The notes below the pieces were generated by a model that was not told the origin of the DNA, did no database searches, and saw only the letters and a program-made list of their open reading frames with translations. Shown here piece after piece: positions 44,305-56,272 of a stretch of DNA of 64,000 bases. Every line of letters begins with the position of its first letter. The first letter of the stretch is position 1. A program made the translations under genes and the position numbers. The stretch comes from Galeruca laticollis (Eukaryota > Arthropoda > Insecta > Coleoptera > Chrysomelidae), in assembly GCA_963921935.1 (NCBI GenBank), contig OY998185.1, positions 4,008,001 through 4,072,000 on the forward strand, given 5' to 3'.

Positions 44305-44405
44305 TTACCACTCATTCTCTGTAACCTCTTTTGCGTGATATACCCGCTAATTCTGATTTTGTTTTATATTTCACGCGTTATTTTTTCATCTTTTCATTGA
44401 TTATT

Positions 44406-44436
<31 letters not shown>

Positions 44437-44739
44437 AAAACCATTTCTTGAACTAATGGTGAGATGAAGGTTGTGCATCTCCCTATGGAACATTTGGCAC
44501 GTGGGTCCCCCATGTTATAAAATATGCACAAATTGCACATGGCCCTGAGATATGCTTAAAAATTTACTATAAACTAAACAGGAATAGAACAAAAATAAAT
44601 ATACTGCTAGTTGGAAGATCTTAATTCTCTTTTGTAATTTATCATAGAAAGCTGCAACTCCTCCATCAACAAACTTGCATGTGGTTCTCCAATAGTTCTT
44701 AATTCTGAAGTCAGATATTGGCCAAATATATTATACCTA
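44406..44739. other. (TA)n and spacer inside Harbinger
   Basis: (TA)n at about 44405-44430, then unremarkable sequence to the minus-strand MADF gene end. Confidence 0.5.
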
Positions 44740-45210
44740 TCAGAGGTTTTTTTCATTACCACGTAAATTGGTAATGGCAGTTGAAACGTCCACTAACACA
44801 CTGTCAATTTGATTCAGCTCTCTATTTAAGTTTAATCGCTCTCTTTCAGATTTTCTTTTTTTTGGAGTAGGCGCATTCAATGGTATATCACTCATGAAGC
44901 TTTGAGATGCACCTGCATTATCTTCCTCCTCAAATTGCACAATTATATTTTCGTCATCGGAATCACCAAGATTATTTAATTGTTCGGTGGCTTCTGACTG
45001 AGTGTCATACTCATGAAGAGGAATATTTGAAGTTATTTGCCTCTCTGATTCCTCACCACATTTGTACATGAATTTAAAAAAAACTCATCAGAGACCAAAC
45101 AGGTCTTGCAGAAGCAGGAGCACCACTTCTTTCCAGTTTTTCCATTAATTAGACTTCCTTCTAAACTTTTCCCTCAGGCTTTTAAACCTTGCTTTTGCTT
45201 GTGACACTAA
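44740..45210 (-). pseudogene. MADF-type accessory gene of Harbinger, degraded
   Basis: Harbinger elements usually carry a second, Myb/MADF-like DNA-binding protein. From an acceptor near 45206 the minus strand reads SQAKARFKSLREKFRRK, then (after a stop and shift) MEKLERSGAPASARPVWSLM, which is the C-terminal half of a MADF domain. The open block 45069-44740 follows: acidic (QSEATEQLNNLGDSDDENII) then basic (PTPKKRKSERERLNLN) and ends TNLRGNEKNL. The first MADF exon was not located with confidence in 45211-45690. Confidence 0.65.
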
Positions 45211-45689
45211 AAGAATAAAATATAATAAAGTCAAATATCATGCCATCATAGAAAACCTCAATCCGGTTGAATCTGAATCTGGTTCACCTAATTTTACCCT
45301 GCCATACAACACTATTTCAACCAACTAACGTGAGCATTCTTGACTTCTGGCTACATTGGCCCAACAATTTTCTCTTTGGAGTATAGATTTATAACCCTTA
45401 TCAGATTTGTGGTAGAGTGGTTTGTAATTGGAAATGCATTGTAACAAAAATTAATCATTGCATTGATATTCCGCGTTGTTCATCACTACTAATCTCCAGT
45501 ATATACTGCTATAAAAAATAAATCCAAATCCAAATTATATATTATAACCTCTAACCTCAGACTGAACTTAATACAGACAGAATCATGTTTCGACCATATG
45601 TTGAAGGAATCATAACAATTATTTAGGTACAAACGAGCATGCGTTAAAGTCGACACTGAAGTTATTGTGAATGGCAAATTTCGTGCCGA
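45211..45689. other. Harbinger right interior
   Basis: Probably holds the 5' exon(s) of the minus-strand MADF gene, but no exon boundaries could be supported. Confidence 0.4.
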
Positions 45690-45916
45690 CTTGCGTGCCA
45701 AAGTGCCACTTGGCCAGCGAATTGATTACGAATGTAGCCAAACATCTGTAAGTCGTAAATTGGAAGTTGCATAGCTATATCAGTAAATACATTTACGAGT
45801 ATATACCCGGACCCGCGCCTCACCTGCCGGAAAATTTATTGATAAAAGAAGAATTCCAATTTTTATTCATACAAAAGTTTTATTGGTTACAGTTATATAG
45901 TTTTTCCGTAATTATT

Positions 45917-46236
45917 ATGTTTTCCAATAGCGACATAGATCCTCAACCCCAAGATTCAAATAAATTTGACAATGACCTCTATGTTAATGTTAAAGCCAAA
46001 GTAAACGATGACATCGAATTACTTAACATTTTAAATAATGTATGGCGCTCGTCAAATGCAACCCAATTTAAACCTCAAATCATTGGAAAGAAAGCGATAT
46101 TTCTAAATAAATTGGTGGGAAAGGTTTAACTGACTTGCTTACTCTGATGTTTTAATGGGGGCATTTTGTAAAAGTTGCGTGGTTTTCCATCACAATATAT
46201 TGATATTGGTAAAGGTAAACATCAGAAACCTGGAAA
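45917..46236 (+). pseudogene. hAT/DUF4371-like transposase, N-terminal part
   Basis: The ATG at 45917 starts MFSNSDIDPQPQDSNKFDND and is open to TAA 46127-46129. A further segment with shifts (CKSCVVF, then a GKGKHQKPGN reading in another frame) matches the zinc-finger/TTF region that opens DUF4371 proteins. It is cut at 46236 by the LINE. Confidence 0.6.
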
Positions 46237-46539
46237 GCCTGATCGAAAACTACACAACGTGTTTTTAAAATCAGCTCCGAGAAATTCGTACATCACAGTG
46301 AAATATCATAAATAATTTAAATAAAAACAGTATACAAGTGATCATAACTACATAGTGAATGACACGGACTAACAAAGTAAGCCTAAATTTGCTTTTTTAT
46401 CAAGAAATTGTGTTATATTTCAACATAAACACATTCATTCAATAACAATTAAAACCGGTATCGTACCATTTACCAGCCTTATCAGTTGGGTCCGATGCGG
46501 GACAGAGCCGTATTCAGGCAAAACGAACCTTAGCGGAAC

Positions 46540-48027
46540 ATGGAAACCGACAATATTATAACCAGCGACAACATCAATAATCAGTCACCTTTATCTCAAC
46601 ATGTACCTTCAGCTCAACACTCAATTCCAACTCAACATTCAACGATACCAAAACAACAAGTCTTACCTCAACCTCCACCTTCATCTCAACCTTCGTACTC
46701 CAAAGTAGCTAGCCAACCTCAACAACCTACCATACCCACTTTCCCATCTAAACTTCAAGCCATCGTTTTTAGTTCTCTAAACAATATTAAATTAGAAGAA
46801 TATCTCCTGGCTATTGGCTCCACGATAAGTCCGAAAAACATATTATTCACATCTAGAATCTCAAACAATCGGATATGTATTTACCTCTCAAGTAAGGAAA
46901 TCGTAGATGATTTTATCATTAAACATGATGGGCGCATAAAGATCAATAACGAAGTGATACAAGCACGCAGACTTATCACACCAAACGAAAGGCTACTTTT
47001 ATCCAATGTATGAACCACCATTCCACACGACGTACTACAGAGGGAACTTCAACAACTCGGCTTCAAGCTGTCTTCTGCAATTTCCTTTTTAAGAATAGGC
47101 ACCACCAACCCCGACTATAAACACATATTCAGTTTCAGGAGGCAAGTATACATTGTACCTCCCACAATTCCAATACCAGACTCAGTTTTGATAACTTATG
47201 ATGACACCACATACCGTATTTTTCTCGCTGTAGATAATTTGTGTTATCATTGCAAACAACATGGTCACTTATCTAGCACTTGCAATTCAAAGTTGCCTCC
47301 TCAACCAACAGACGACACTTCTTCACCAAACTCAACAACTACAACCAGTCAATCTACTCTAAACTCAGTAAACGAGCAAAGCGCTGAGCCACTAACAGAT
47401 ATATCTTCAATTTCAACCACCATGCCCATCGAAGCAAATATAACAACAGCTACCACAGCTTCGAATATCACTCACCTTGCTGAAACACATGGCATCAAAA
47501 GATCCCTAGAAATAATATCAAATTCTTCACAAACATCGACGGCTACTGACATCGAAAACCCAAAAAATAAAGCAGCTTCGAAAAGAAATATTACCGAAAT
47601 CATAACACCTCCATCCGATACTACAACATCTTACACAAGCTTCAGTAAACCAGATGCAAAACTCAAAAAAGCGAAATCCACTTCTAAATCAACTATCATA
47701 CTGGAAAATCAAATGGCACCTATCAAAGAATTATTCGACAATGAAACTCAAATAATATCTTTCGAACAAACAATCGACTTTTTTGAGAACGTACAAGGAT
47801 CAGTGGACCCTCTCAGCACAGCAAAAGATTATACCTCTGATATACTAGAACTATTACAACTCTTAACCAAAATACATTCATATACCTCTGACCGCCAAAT
47901 AAAGACCAAATGCACTAAAACAAAAAAGAGAATTATGAAACAACTGAAGCTTTTAAAATCAGGTGAAGATGCCGAATCTGACGTTTCCCTTGCCACATCT
48001 CAGGAATCACTAACAGAACTTGCATAA
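46540..48027 (+). pseudogene. LINE copy 3 ORF1 (gag-like), one premature stop
   Basis: The ATG at 46540 starts METDNIITSDNINNQ. A Gln/Pro/Ser-rich N-terminus leads to NILFTSRISNNRICIYLSS, ARRLITPNERLLLSNV and then TGA at 47011-47013. Reading on in frame gives TTIPHDVLQRELQQLG, FLRIGTTNPDYKHIFSFRRQ and the knuckle CYHCKQHGHLSSTC (C-x2-C-x4-H-x4-C). The tail is Ser/Thr-rich with a Lys-rich patch (KTKKRIMKQLKLLK) and ends TELA. Total 495 codons. Without the single TGA the ORF would be whole; I note this as a fact about the copy and do not infer activity. Confidence 0.85.
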
Positions 48028-48028
48028 T

Positions 48029-51000
48029 ATTATCTTCAATTTATTGCAATGGAACATAAATGGGTTTTACACCCATTATGAAATGCTCAAAATACTTATA
48101 CACGAAACTTCACCATCAATTATTTGTCTTCAAGAAACTAATTTCAAAGGACAACACAATCACAACTTCAACAATTATTCCTGTTTTTACTGAAACAGAA
48201 ACAACGCGGGAAAAGCAAGCGGAGGCGTAGCCATCTATGTAAATACTTCATACGAAGCACACAATATAACACTTAATACAAACTTAGAAGCAATAGCAAT
48301 TTCTATCAAAATTCCTCAAACAATTAATATCTGCAACATATATATCCCTCCTGATCAAGTAATTACCTCACAAGACATCACTAACATTTTGTCACAAGTT
48401 CCATCACCTCTAATTTTACTGGGTGATTTTAATAGCCACAATCCTATTTGGGGATCAACAGGTTATAACGCAAAAGGCAGAACAATCGGAAACATCCTAG
48501 ATACACATAATCTAAATATTTTAAATGACGGTAGGCCCACAAGAGTTAATATTCACACAAGCACGAAATCAGCAATCGATTTATCAATATACCATCCAAC
48601 TATCTCACCTCTAATTTCCTGGGACACTTTACCATATTTATATGGAAGCGACCATTATCCAATCAAAATCACGATCTCCGATCAAAACTCCGTCACTACA
48701 TACCCTACTGTTTCAAAATGGAAAATAAAACATGCTGATTGGCCAAATTTCAGTAATTACATTGAAGAAAACGTCGCTCTACTTCCCGTTAATCTAGAAA
48801 ACCATAACATCGACAACATTTTGAACTCATTCACAAAAATTATCACCGATGCAGCAGAAAAATTTATAGGAAAAACAAAAGCACTAAAAAAACATACACC
48901 ACTGCCGTGGTGGAATACTGAATGCGATAAAGCTATTAAACAATACAAAGCGTCATTTAATAAATTAAAACGAAATAAATCACTGGGGAACCTAGTAGAC
49001 TATAAGAGAAGAAGAGCCCAAGCAAGATACATCACAAAGAATGCTAGAAAAAACTCCTGGAAAGCGTTCGCATCCAACATAAACAGCTCTACACCTTTAA
49101 GTACCGTGTGGCAAAATCTAAGAAAAATATTAGGAAAAAACAGATTTACAAAAATTCCTTTTATAGCTCACAACAATAGCACAGTCTCAACTAACGAAGA
49201 CATGACCGAATTATTTGCAACACATTTTGAGCACAACTCGAGCAACTCAAACTACTCACAAGAATTTCTGGAATTTAAAACTACTAAAGAAGCCGAATTC
49301 TTAGATTACGATGACCATGACAACAACATACTTATTATCCCATTAACTATAGACGAGCTTAATTTTTCCTTAGACACAACCAAATTTCTGCCCCAGGACC
49401 TGATAATATTCCATTAATCTTTCTCCAAAAACTCCCTCATATTGCCAAGTCATACCTTCTCCAAATATTCAACCTAATCTGGACAAAAAATATTTTCCCA
49501 TCCACGTGGTCACAGGCAATCGTCATACCCATACCAAAGGCAAACTACCCAAGAACTAAGTTAACTTCATACCGACCAATATCTCTTACCAACGCACTAA
49601 GCAAAATAATGGAAAAAATCATAAACAAAAGACTATTGTGGACATTAGAAGACAGAAACCTTTTAATACAAGAACAAAGCGGTTTCCGTCAAAACAGGTC
49701 AACATTAGACAATCTCATTGATTTGGAATCCGAAATCCACGAATCTTTCGCGAACAAACAAGATTGCCTTGCAGTTTTCATCGATATCACAAAAGCCTTC
49801 GATACAGCGTGGCGTCATGGCATTATCAAAACTCTTCATTCATGGGGCATCAAAGGAAACATCCTAAAATTCATACAAAATTTTCTTAATAATCGTTTCT
49901 TTCGTGTTCGTACCAATAACACAACTTCAACTCTAAAACAACAAACTAACGGGACTCCCCAAGGATCAGTCATTAGTTCAACACTTTTCCTGATCGCGGT
50001 CAACGACATATTAAACCATCATTCCAAACTAGTCAAAGGCAGGTTATATGCTGACGATTTGGTAATATTCTCCAAAGGTAAGAGCATCGACTCAATTCAG
50101 AAACACATCCAAGAAACATTAAACCAACTTCAAATTTGGTCTAAACTCACGGGACTGCAATTTTCAACAGAGAAGACCAAATGCATATTATTTTCTAGAA
50201 AACACAATCCTGTGTCTCCTGAACTCAAACTTAACAACATTTCCCTAAACTATGTCGATAACATCAGATTTCTTGGAATGATTGTTGACAAAAAACTCAG
50301 CTGGAAGAAACACATACTGCATATTAAAAAATCATGCCAAAACGGTATAAACCTTATGAAAACACTCTCAAGCAAATCCTGGGGATCTGACTATACCTGT
50401 CTAATGCACATATATAAAACACTCATTCGCTCAAAGATAGACTACGGCTCTATAGTATACGCAACAGCTAAAAAAACTACTCTAAACCAACTCGAAACCA
50501 TTCAAAACACAGCACTAAGAATAGCAACAGGAGCATTCTGTTCAAGTCCAATAAAAAGCCTACAGTGCGAAATCGGGGAACCTTCTCTACAACTCCGGAG
50601 AAAATACCTTGCCGCTTCATACGCACTATCCATCAGCACAAACCAGCAGAATCCAGTCTACATTAACATACTGACCAAGCACTACAAAACTTTACATTCG
50701 GCAAATATCAAAACAGACCCACCATTCTATGCAAGAGCTAGTAAAATTCTCACAGAACTCCAAATCAAACGTCCACGCTTCCTTTCCAACAAAATTAAAA
50801 CTCCTTCTCCATGGTCGATCAATATCCCTCCCAGCGACACTTCACTGTGCAAATTTAACAAATTAGAAACCCCCCATACTCTAATTAGGAAAACATTTGC
50901 CTCCATACTTGACAAATATCCACAATTTCACCTCGCATATACAGACGCATCCAAAACCTCTGATGGTGTAGGCGCAGCAGTGATCATGCAAAACAGTACA

Positions 51001-51732
51001 CTACAATTCAAGTTACCCGAAATAAGCAGCGTCTGCACTGGAGAACTATACGCCATTCTTCAAGCACTTATTCACATAAAAACAAAAAATACTTCAAGAT
51101 CCCTCATAATAACAGACTCTCTTAACTCAATCCATATTATCAATCAACTTTATCCCACACATCCAATAGCCCTCCAAATTAAAGTCGAATTATCGCAGTT
51201 GCAACATTCCAATAACTTTGTGGAAATACTTTGGGTTCCTTCTCATACTGGCCTTCAAGGAAACGAAGAAGCCGATCGCAAATCACGACAAGCAGCAATT
51301 AGTGAAACCGTAAGTGAAGTGCAAACGGTAGTGTATAACGACATAAAACCGCTACTTGAATCAAAAGTGCTAAAATTGTGGCAAATCGAGTGGCAATCGT
51401 CCCAATCGAAACTACGCGACGTGAAACCGGACGTGAAACCTCGAGCGCAGCCAACAAACAAAAGATCGCTTCAAGTTAAACTGACTAGGTTACGAATAGG
51501 CCACACCAAACTTACTCATAGTTACTTAATTACTAAAAGTGAACCCCCAAAATGTGAATTATGCAAGATCCAGCTTACTGTCAAACATTTAATAACCGAT
51601 TGCCCAAAATTCCAACAATCAAGACAAGGTAACAACCTCAGCAACAATTTAGACCAAGTTCTTGGCGAAAACTGTAATACACAGAACCTTTTTAAATATC
51701 TAAGTGACATTAACATTTTAACTAAACTATAA
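48029..51732 (+). pseudogene. LINE copy 3 ORF2 (EN-RT-RNase H), one stop and one frameshift
   Basis: Reading starts around NLLQWNINGFYTHYEML with no clear ATG. The endonuclease is recognisable: CLQETNF, then a TGA at 48191, SGGVAIYV, LLGDFNSHNPIWGS and YGSDHYPI. A one-base shift at about 49386 lies before the APGPDNIP box. From there 782 codons are open: RPISLTNALSKIMEK, SGFRQNRSTLDNLI, FIDITKAFDTAWR, GTPQGSVISSTLF, YADDLVIFS; RNase H AYTDASKTSDGVGAA, CTGELYAI, TDSLNS and WVPSHTGLQGNEEAD; the C-terminal finger CELCKIQLTVKHLITDC. All catalytic residues seen in RT and RNase H are kept. Confidence 0.9.
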
Positions 51733-51800
51733 ACAACCCATATTTGTGTCGCTAATTACCCCAGTGGTAGATGCGACTTGCTTGTAAATAAAAAAAAAAA

Positions 51801-52352
51801 GAAACCTGGAAACTTTGTTGCATTGGCTTTCAAGAACTGGAAGGATGGATGCTATTGAACAATTCAGTAATAACGCATAGAACAAATATCATAAAATAGC
51901 TTCAGTTTTAGCAGAACATTTTAGCCGTATAACTAGTGGCAAAATACTGAGTATTGAGCAAATGATTGTTAATCGAAACCACGAAGAACTAAAACGAAAT
52001 AGAGCAAGTCTTAGTTCCATTATCGATTCCATTATTGTCTATGGTCGGCAAGAGATGGAGCGACATAGAAACTCTGGAAAATTAACTTTAGAAGAACCCG
52101 CTGCAAATAACGGCAACATGAAAGCCCGTATCGGTGGCGCTGATTATGTTTTTTTTAGATCATATTACAGTTGCAGGAGCTATAGTAACTTATTTAAGCC
52201 CAGACATTCAAAATAAAATTTTAAATATTATTTGATCATACATTCAAATGAAAATAATTTTAAAAATCAGAAAAGCGAAGTTTTTTACCATTCTTGCAGA
52301 TGAAACCACTGACATAAGTAGAGTAGAATAATTTTCAATGTGTGTTAGTGGT
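51801..52352 (+). pseudogene. hAT/DUF4371-like transposase, central part
   Basis: After the LINE the reading resumes FKNWKDG/RMDAIEQFSNNA, a stop, then HKIASVLAEHF, IEQMIVNRNHEELKRNRASL, IIVYGRQEMERHRNSGKLTL and NNGNMKARI (51962-52150). After a shift come LSPDIQNKI and FFTILADETTDISRVE, the family's signature around the first catalytic Asp. A stop follows where SRVEQFS is expected. It is cut at 52352 by the MULE. Family placement is by motif only (ZMYM1/DUF4371-like). Confidence 0.8.
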
Positions 52353-52678
52353 CCCGGGCGCGTATTTCGAAAAGCGTCCTCATTTGGTCTCCTGCACGTG
52401 CGAAAATCGGAATGCATTAATCGAATCAAAGTGTGCATGAAAACGTACTTGAATCATCAACTCGAGGCAACATATTAATGACGCATTTTTTGCGAAATCT
52501 GCAGCAAATGCGCAAGTAAATCCGTCTCTATTTCGACCCTGCTATTTACGCGTCATTAAATTGGAGAATATACCAAGAATCAACAGAAAATAAATATTAT
52601 GACTACTTCGTACATTTTTTTATAGAGCAACATATGTACAAGATGTAACAAAAAAATATGTGTATAGGTGTTTAAATA

Positions 52679-54999
52679 TTATCTAATGTTTTCTGCGGGC
52701 GGTTGATTTAAATCAATATTTAGTGATCGTTTTCTGGTTTTTATCTCAATATTTGTTGGTCGGCCAGATTGCACCCTGCCTCCTGTAATATTTTTATTTT
52801 TTCTTCGGGCAATAGCAGTCAGATGTACTTTTATTTTGGGGTCTCGTCGTTGGGCTGTTTTAACAGAAATGAACGTCATAATTTGTGCAGGCGTTTGCAG
52901 ATTATCTAAAGCTTTGATAAACTTGGAAATGCTGTACATATTATCTTCATTTACACCTTTTTTAAGAACTATAGTTATGCGTTCAAACTTTTCATTTATT
53001 TTATTCACATTGTCAATTTATTCCATTTTTGCATTTGGATCGATACTACTAGTAAAAAATGAAGGATGGAGATTTCCAATAGGGATTACAACCTTCCTCG
53101 ATTTCTTCATTGAGGCTCGAAGAAAATTTCATTTGGAATACTGCTTTGCTCGGACATTTCATTGAAAAATGAAGGCGGATTATCCTTTCCCAGGGCCAGC
53201 TGCGCTAGTTCTTTTCGATCGAACTCACTTAACAATAATGAAGTTTTGAAAATAACGCCGTATTTACCTTTTACAGCACACATGTGCTTGCAAAACGGCC
53301 GCTCCTTCTACTTGGACAAGAACACGTAGCATCTATACAATTGATAGTATAGTATTCATGTCCTTTTTCATTTTTGATATGGAAAACATCATCACTGATT
53401 TTTAAAAGTTCCCGAATATTTTTGGTTTTTTCACAAAATTTCTCGTAACCCAGAGCCATTCTCCTTGATCTTGAATTAGCAAAATTAATTAGCCTTTTTT
53501 TGTGAAAAAGTTCAAATGATTTTGTTCAGTCCACTGATGCACACATATTAAATGCTTTACAACGCTGAAGCACAACATCTTTGAATATACGAACGGACGT
53601 ATATTCAAAGTAATTATTTGAGTTATGACCCATGTTTGAAAGCTGAGTACGAAATCCTAATGACCATTCTTCGCGGCGTGTCCATAAATGTTGAAGATGT
53701 TTCTCTATTTTCTCATTGGAGCTCACTAATTCGTGTGACAAAATATGTTCCATAAAATCGGTTGCCTCTTGTTCGGTTTTAGCGTATATTACATCTCGAA
53801 AAATATTCATAACTAATTTACGTGCATCTTTTTGAGCGAGATTTTCTGTTGACCATAGCCAACGCCACAAGGCTTATGTCACGTGGAAAATACACAACAA
53901 TTATGTAGCATTTGGAAGCACAGCTTTAAGAGCGTATCGTTCAGCGGAGGAGTCATCTGTCATTATCACTTTGGCTTCAAATGAGGTATTACCTAACTTT
54001 TCCAAGCTTCTCTTAATTGCTTAGAACTGCAAATAATTGATCTCGCTTTGGCTAGTATGTGATGCCACTGCCACTGGAACTGTGCCTACTTTAGTGGGAG
54101 CAAAAATAAATGTCACACATGTATTGCTCTGACCGCACGACTCACTTGAATCAATAAATTTGATGTTTTTTGTTAATTGGGCTAGAAACACTCTTCTCAA
54201 AATTGGCGTAATAACTACGACGATGTTCAGATTTTCCAACAAATACAGCTCTCCAAGATTACCAACATCATATACCTTTCTTTTTAATATTTCCAATGCA
54301 CTAGTTGTATCTCTGCCTCCATAGTTTTGAAATCTCCACTTTTTATACAAATAATTCACTTGGGCGTCTGTCGGATTTATCTGGGCATCTGCTAGATGTA
54401 TAAAAATGTCTTTTTCTGTAGTTGGGGCCATGCGCATTTCATGGAATGTTTTTGCCGAGGCGGGTGTCATTCCTGACTCAAAATAGGAAATAAATAAAGA
54501 TTTCGTTTCTTCACTACAGTGTAGCAAATTGAAGGCTTGTAGCCGGTGTGAATTGTGAATTGTGAAAATTTATATCAATACGTACATTTAATCCTTTTCT
54601 CAATAGAGCAGATTTCTTCTTCGTATGTACCGTTTCCTTCAAAAACTTATTGGTAATACTTGTCATACAGTTGTAATTACGTAGAGCACGCACCTTTACG
54701 TTTATCCATTGTTTTATTTCGGGCAGAACGCTGACAGACAAATCGTTTACAAAATTCAAATTGAACACTTCTGGAAACACGCTTTTTCATAATCCAGTTG
54801 ATTTTTGTTTTGTCCGAAAGTTTTTTATGAATATTTCGCATTTATCATCGAAGCTTTCACCCCGCACTAATTTACACTGTAATGTCATTTTAAACTGCTC
54901 TTCTTCTTTATATTGCACATGCAACAGATAAAAATCGGGAACTATGGGGCATATAAAGCTATTACATTGTTCTTCATTCATTGTATTTACTTCAAACAA
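52679..54999 (-). pseudogene. MULE transposase, degenerate
   Basis: Minus-strand blocks in order: 54999-54787 (MFEVNTMNEEQCNSFICPIV), an in-frame stop, 54780-54514, a shift, 54527-54021 with EETKSLFISYFESGMTPASA, FIDSSESCGQSNTCVTFIFA (first acidic catalytic residue) and VPVAVASHTSQSE, then stops. At about 53990-53870 the reading is VIMTDDSSAERYAL and CIFHVT, with ALWRWLW after a stop. 53870-53526 continues to an end region with a SWIM-like CSCPSRRSGRF block (53459-53271), whose His is lost. A Lys/Arg-rich tail runs to 52679. The order DDE-like core then SWIM finger is diagnostic of MULEs. Confidence 0.8.
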
Positions 55000-55049
55000 T
55001 AGGTATAATCAAGTGTATGTTTAGTTTTTTATCGTAGATAAACAATAAA

Positions 55050-56034
55050 CGGTTTTAAAGAGTAAAACGAACTTTTCCGCATCTGTGGCCCTGAACAATA
55101 TTCTATCATCAATTTGTTACTTGTATACACTTCGGGGGGTATCGTGCTAACAAACCGGTTTCTCCAAAAATAACCAACCATTTAGTATACCTGGATTTAT
55201 AGGAACCGCTGTACTCGCTCTAGTCAGCTGAAAATCAATAGGCTACATCTGTGAGACACTTTGAACAATATTCAATCATAAGATTGATCAATCGTATACT
55301 CTTTGGAGGCTGTATCGTGCTAACAAAGTGAAAATTCTCCAAAAATGACAAAAATTTGGTACTTCAACTACCATAGCACCCGTTGTACAAGCTTTAATGA
55401 GCCGAATATCAATAGGGTTCATCTTTGAGACGTTCTGAATAATATCCAATCATAAAATTGGTCACTTGTATATACTCCGGAGGCTGTATCGCGCTAACAA
55501 ACTGAAACTTTGCCAAAAATGACAAAAATATCGTACTAAAAGTACTGTAGCACCTGTTGTATTGGCTCTGGTGAGCTGAAAATCGATAGGGTTCATCAGT
55601 GACATGTCCTGAATAATATTCAATCATAAAATTGGTGACTTGTTGAACTCCGGAGGCTGTATCGTGCTAACAAACTGAAATTCCTCAAAAAATGACAAAA
55701 TGTCGTACTTCAAGTACCATAGCACCCGTTGTACTGGCTCTGGTGAACTGAAAATCAATAGGGTTCATCTGTGACATGTCCCTAACAATATTCAATCATA
55801 AAATTGCTGACTTATTGCACTCCGGAGATTGTATCGTGATAATAAGACATGTAAGGAAAAGTGGCCGACGACAACGACGACGACATACACACAGGATTTT
55901 TTTTCTAAAAACCGTTTTTTCCTGTTCTTGTTGATGTAAAACGTAAAAATAACTCAATTTTTTTTTTCAAAATTCCAACTTTTTTTGAGGTAAACCAATA
56001 CTTTCTCGCATATAGAAAGGTTGGGCGGAAAAGT
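55050..56034. mobile_element. Satellite-cored DNA element, copy 2 (inserted in the MULE)
   Basis: Same family as 7114-8090: acttttccgc at 55071-55080 preceded by ggttttaaaga (about 55051), units with ggctgtatcgtgctaac-type words about 173 bp apart, the gacaacgacgacgac arm and gcggaaaagt at 56025-56034. Flank aaac/aaaa is too short and AT-rich to prove a target duplication. Identity to copy 1 is roughly 85-90 percent by eye. Confidence 0.8.
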
Positions 56035-56272
56035 AAAACAGCGCCGAGCACAAGCATGGACGATGGACGAAATGGCGGACGATGGCGAAATGGAGACGTA
56101 TATACTTTCGCATTTGTTGCAAATCTCGCAAGAAATACGTCAATCATACGTCGCCACGAGTTGATGATTCAAGTACGTTTTTCATGCACATTTTGATTCG
56201 ATTAATGCGTTCCGATTTCGGCACTGTGCAGGAGACCAAATGAGGACGGTTTCCGAAATACGTGTGCCGGGC

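Larger units (their letters stand above)
43263..44405. repeat. 350-bp repeat array, inverted then direct, inserted in Harbinger
   Basis: One minus-oriented unit spans 43263-about 43650. It meets, head to head, two plus-oriented units (about 43662-44011 and 44012-44361) and a partial third to about 44405. The plus units are offset by exactly 350 bp (ttttatatttcacgcgtta at 43662, 44012, 44362), with few differences. The array ends in a (TA)n run (44405-44430). Each unit has one hammerhead-like motif. No RT or GIY-YIG domain is present, so the array is non-autonomous. Short ORFs of 62-79 aa that recur in it are by-products of the repetition. Confidence 0.85.
40768..45739 (+). mobile_element. PIF/Harbinger transposon (with inserted repeat array)
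   Basis: TIRs of 50 bp are identical (40768-40817 and 45690-45739; starts ggctacattcgtaatcaatt). The flanking trinucleotides are TAA (40765-40767) and AAA (45740-45742), fitting the 3-bp TWA target of Harbingers with one mutation. The uninterrupted site is visible at 23799-23818. It has a two-exon transposase on the plus strand and a MADF-type gene on the minus strand, the standard two-gene Harbinger arrangement. About 1.15 kb of a repeat array (43263-44405) sits between the genes. Confidence 0.9.
46237..51800 (+). mobile_element. LINE copy 3 (I-like), full length, near-intact
   Basis: A 12-bp exact target duplication (gaaacctggaaa, 46225-46236 and 51801-51812) brackets 5564 bp that end in an A-rich tail (gtaaataaaaaaaaaaa). 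The leader is about 300 bp, followed by ORF1 and ORF2. Only three inactivating changes were seen: one stop in ORF1, one stop in ORF2 and one frameshift in ORF2. It is therefore the youngest of the three related LINEs and inserted into the hAT coding region. Confidence 0.92.
52353..56272 (-). mobile_element. Mutator-like element (MULE) with long TIRs, inserted in the hAT
   Basis: Terminal inverted repeats of about 190-200 bp (52353-about 52545 and about 56075-56272) share ttcg, gtcctcatttggtctcctgc, then attaatcgaatcaaa and acttgaatcatcaactcg, with about 80-85 percent identity. A transposase gene lies on the minus strand. A 9-bp target duplication was not found. The satellite-cored element (copy 2) sits near the right end and is younger. 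Confidence 0.82.

Noticed and set aside
52836..53165. 109-codon plus-strand ORF
   Set aside because: Antisense of the MULE transposase tail.
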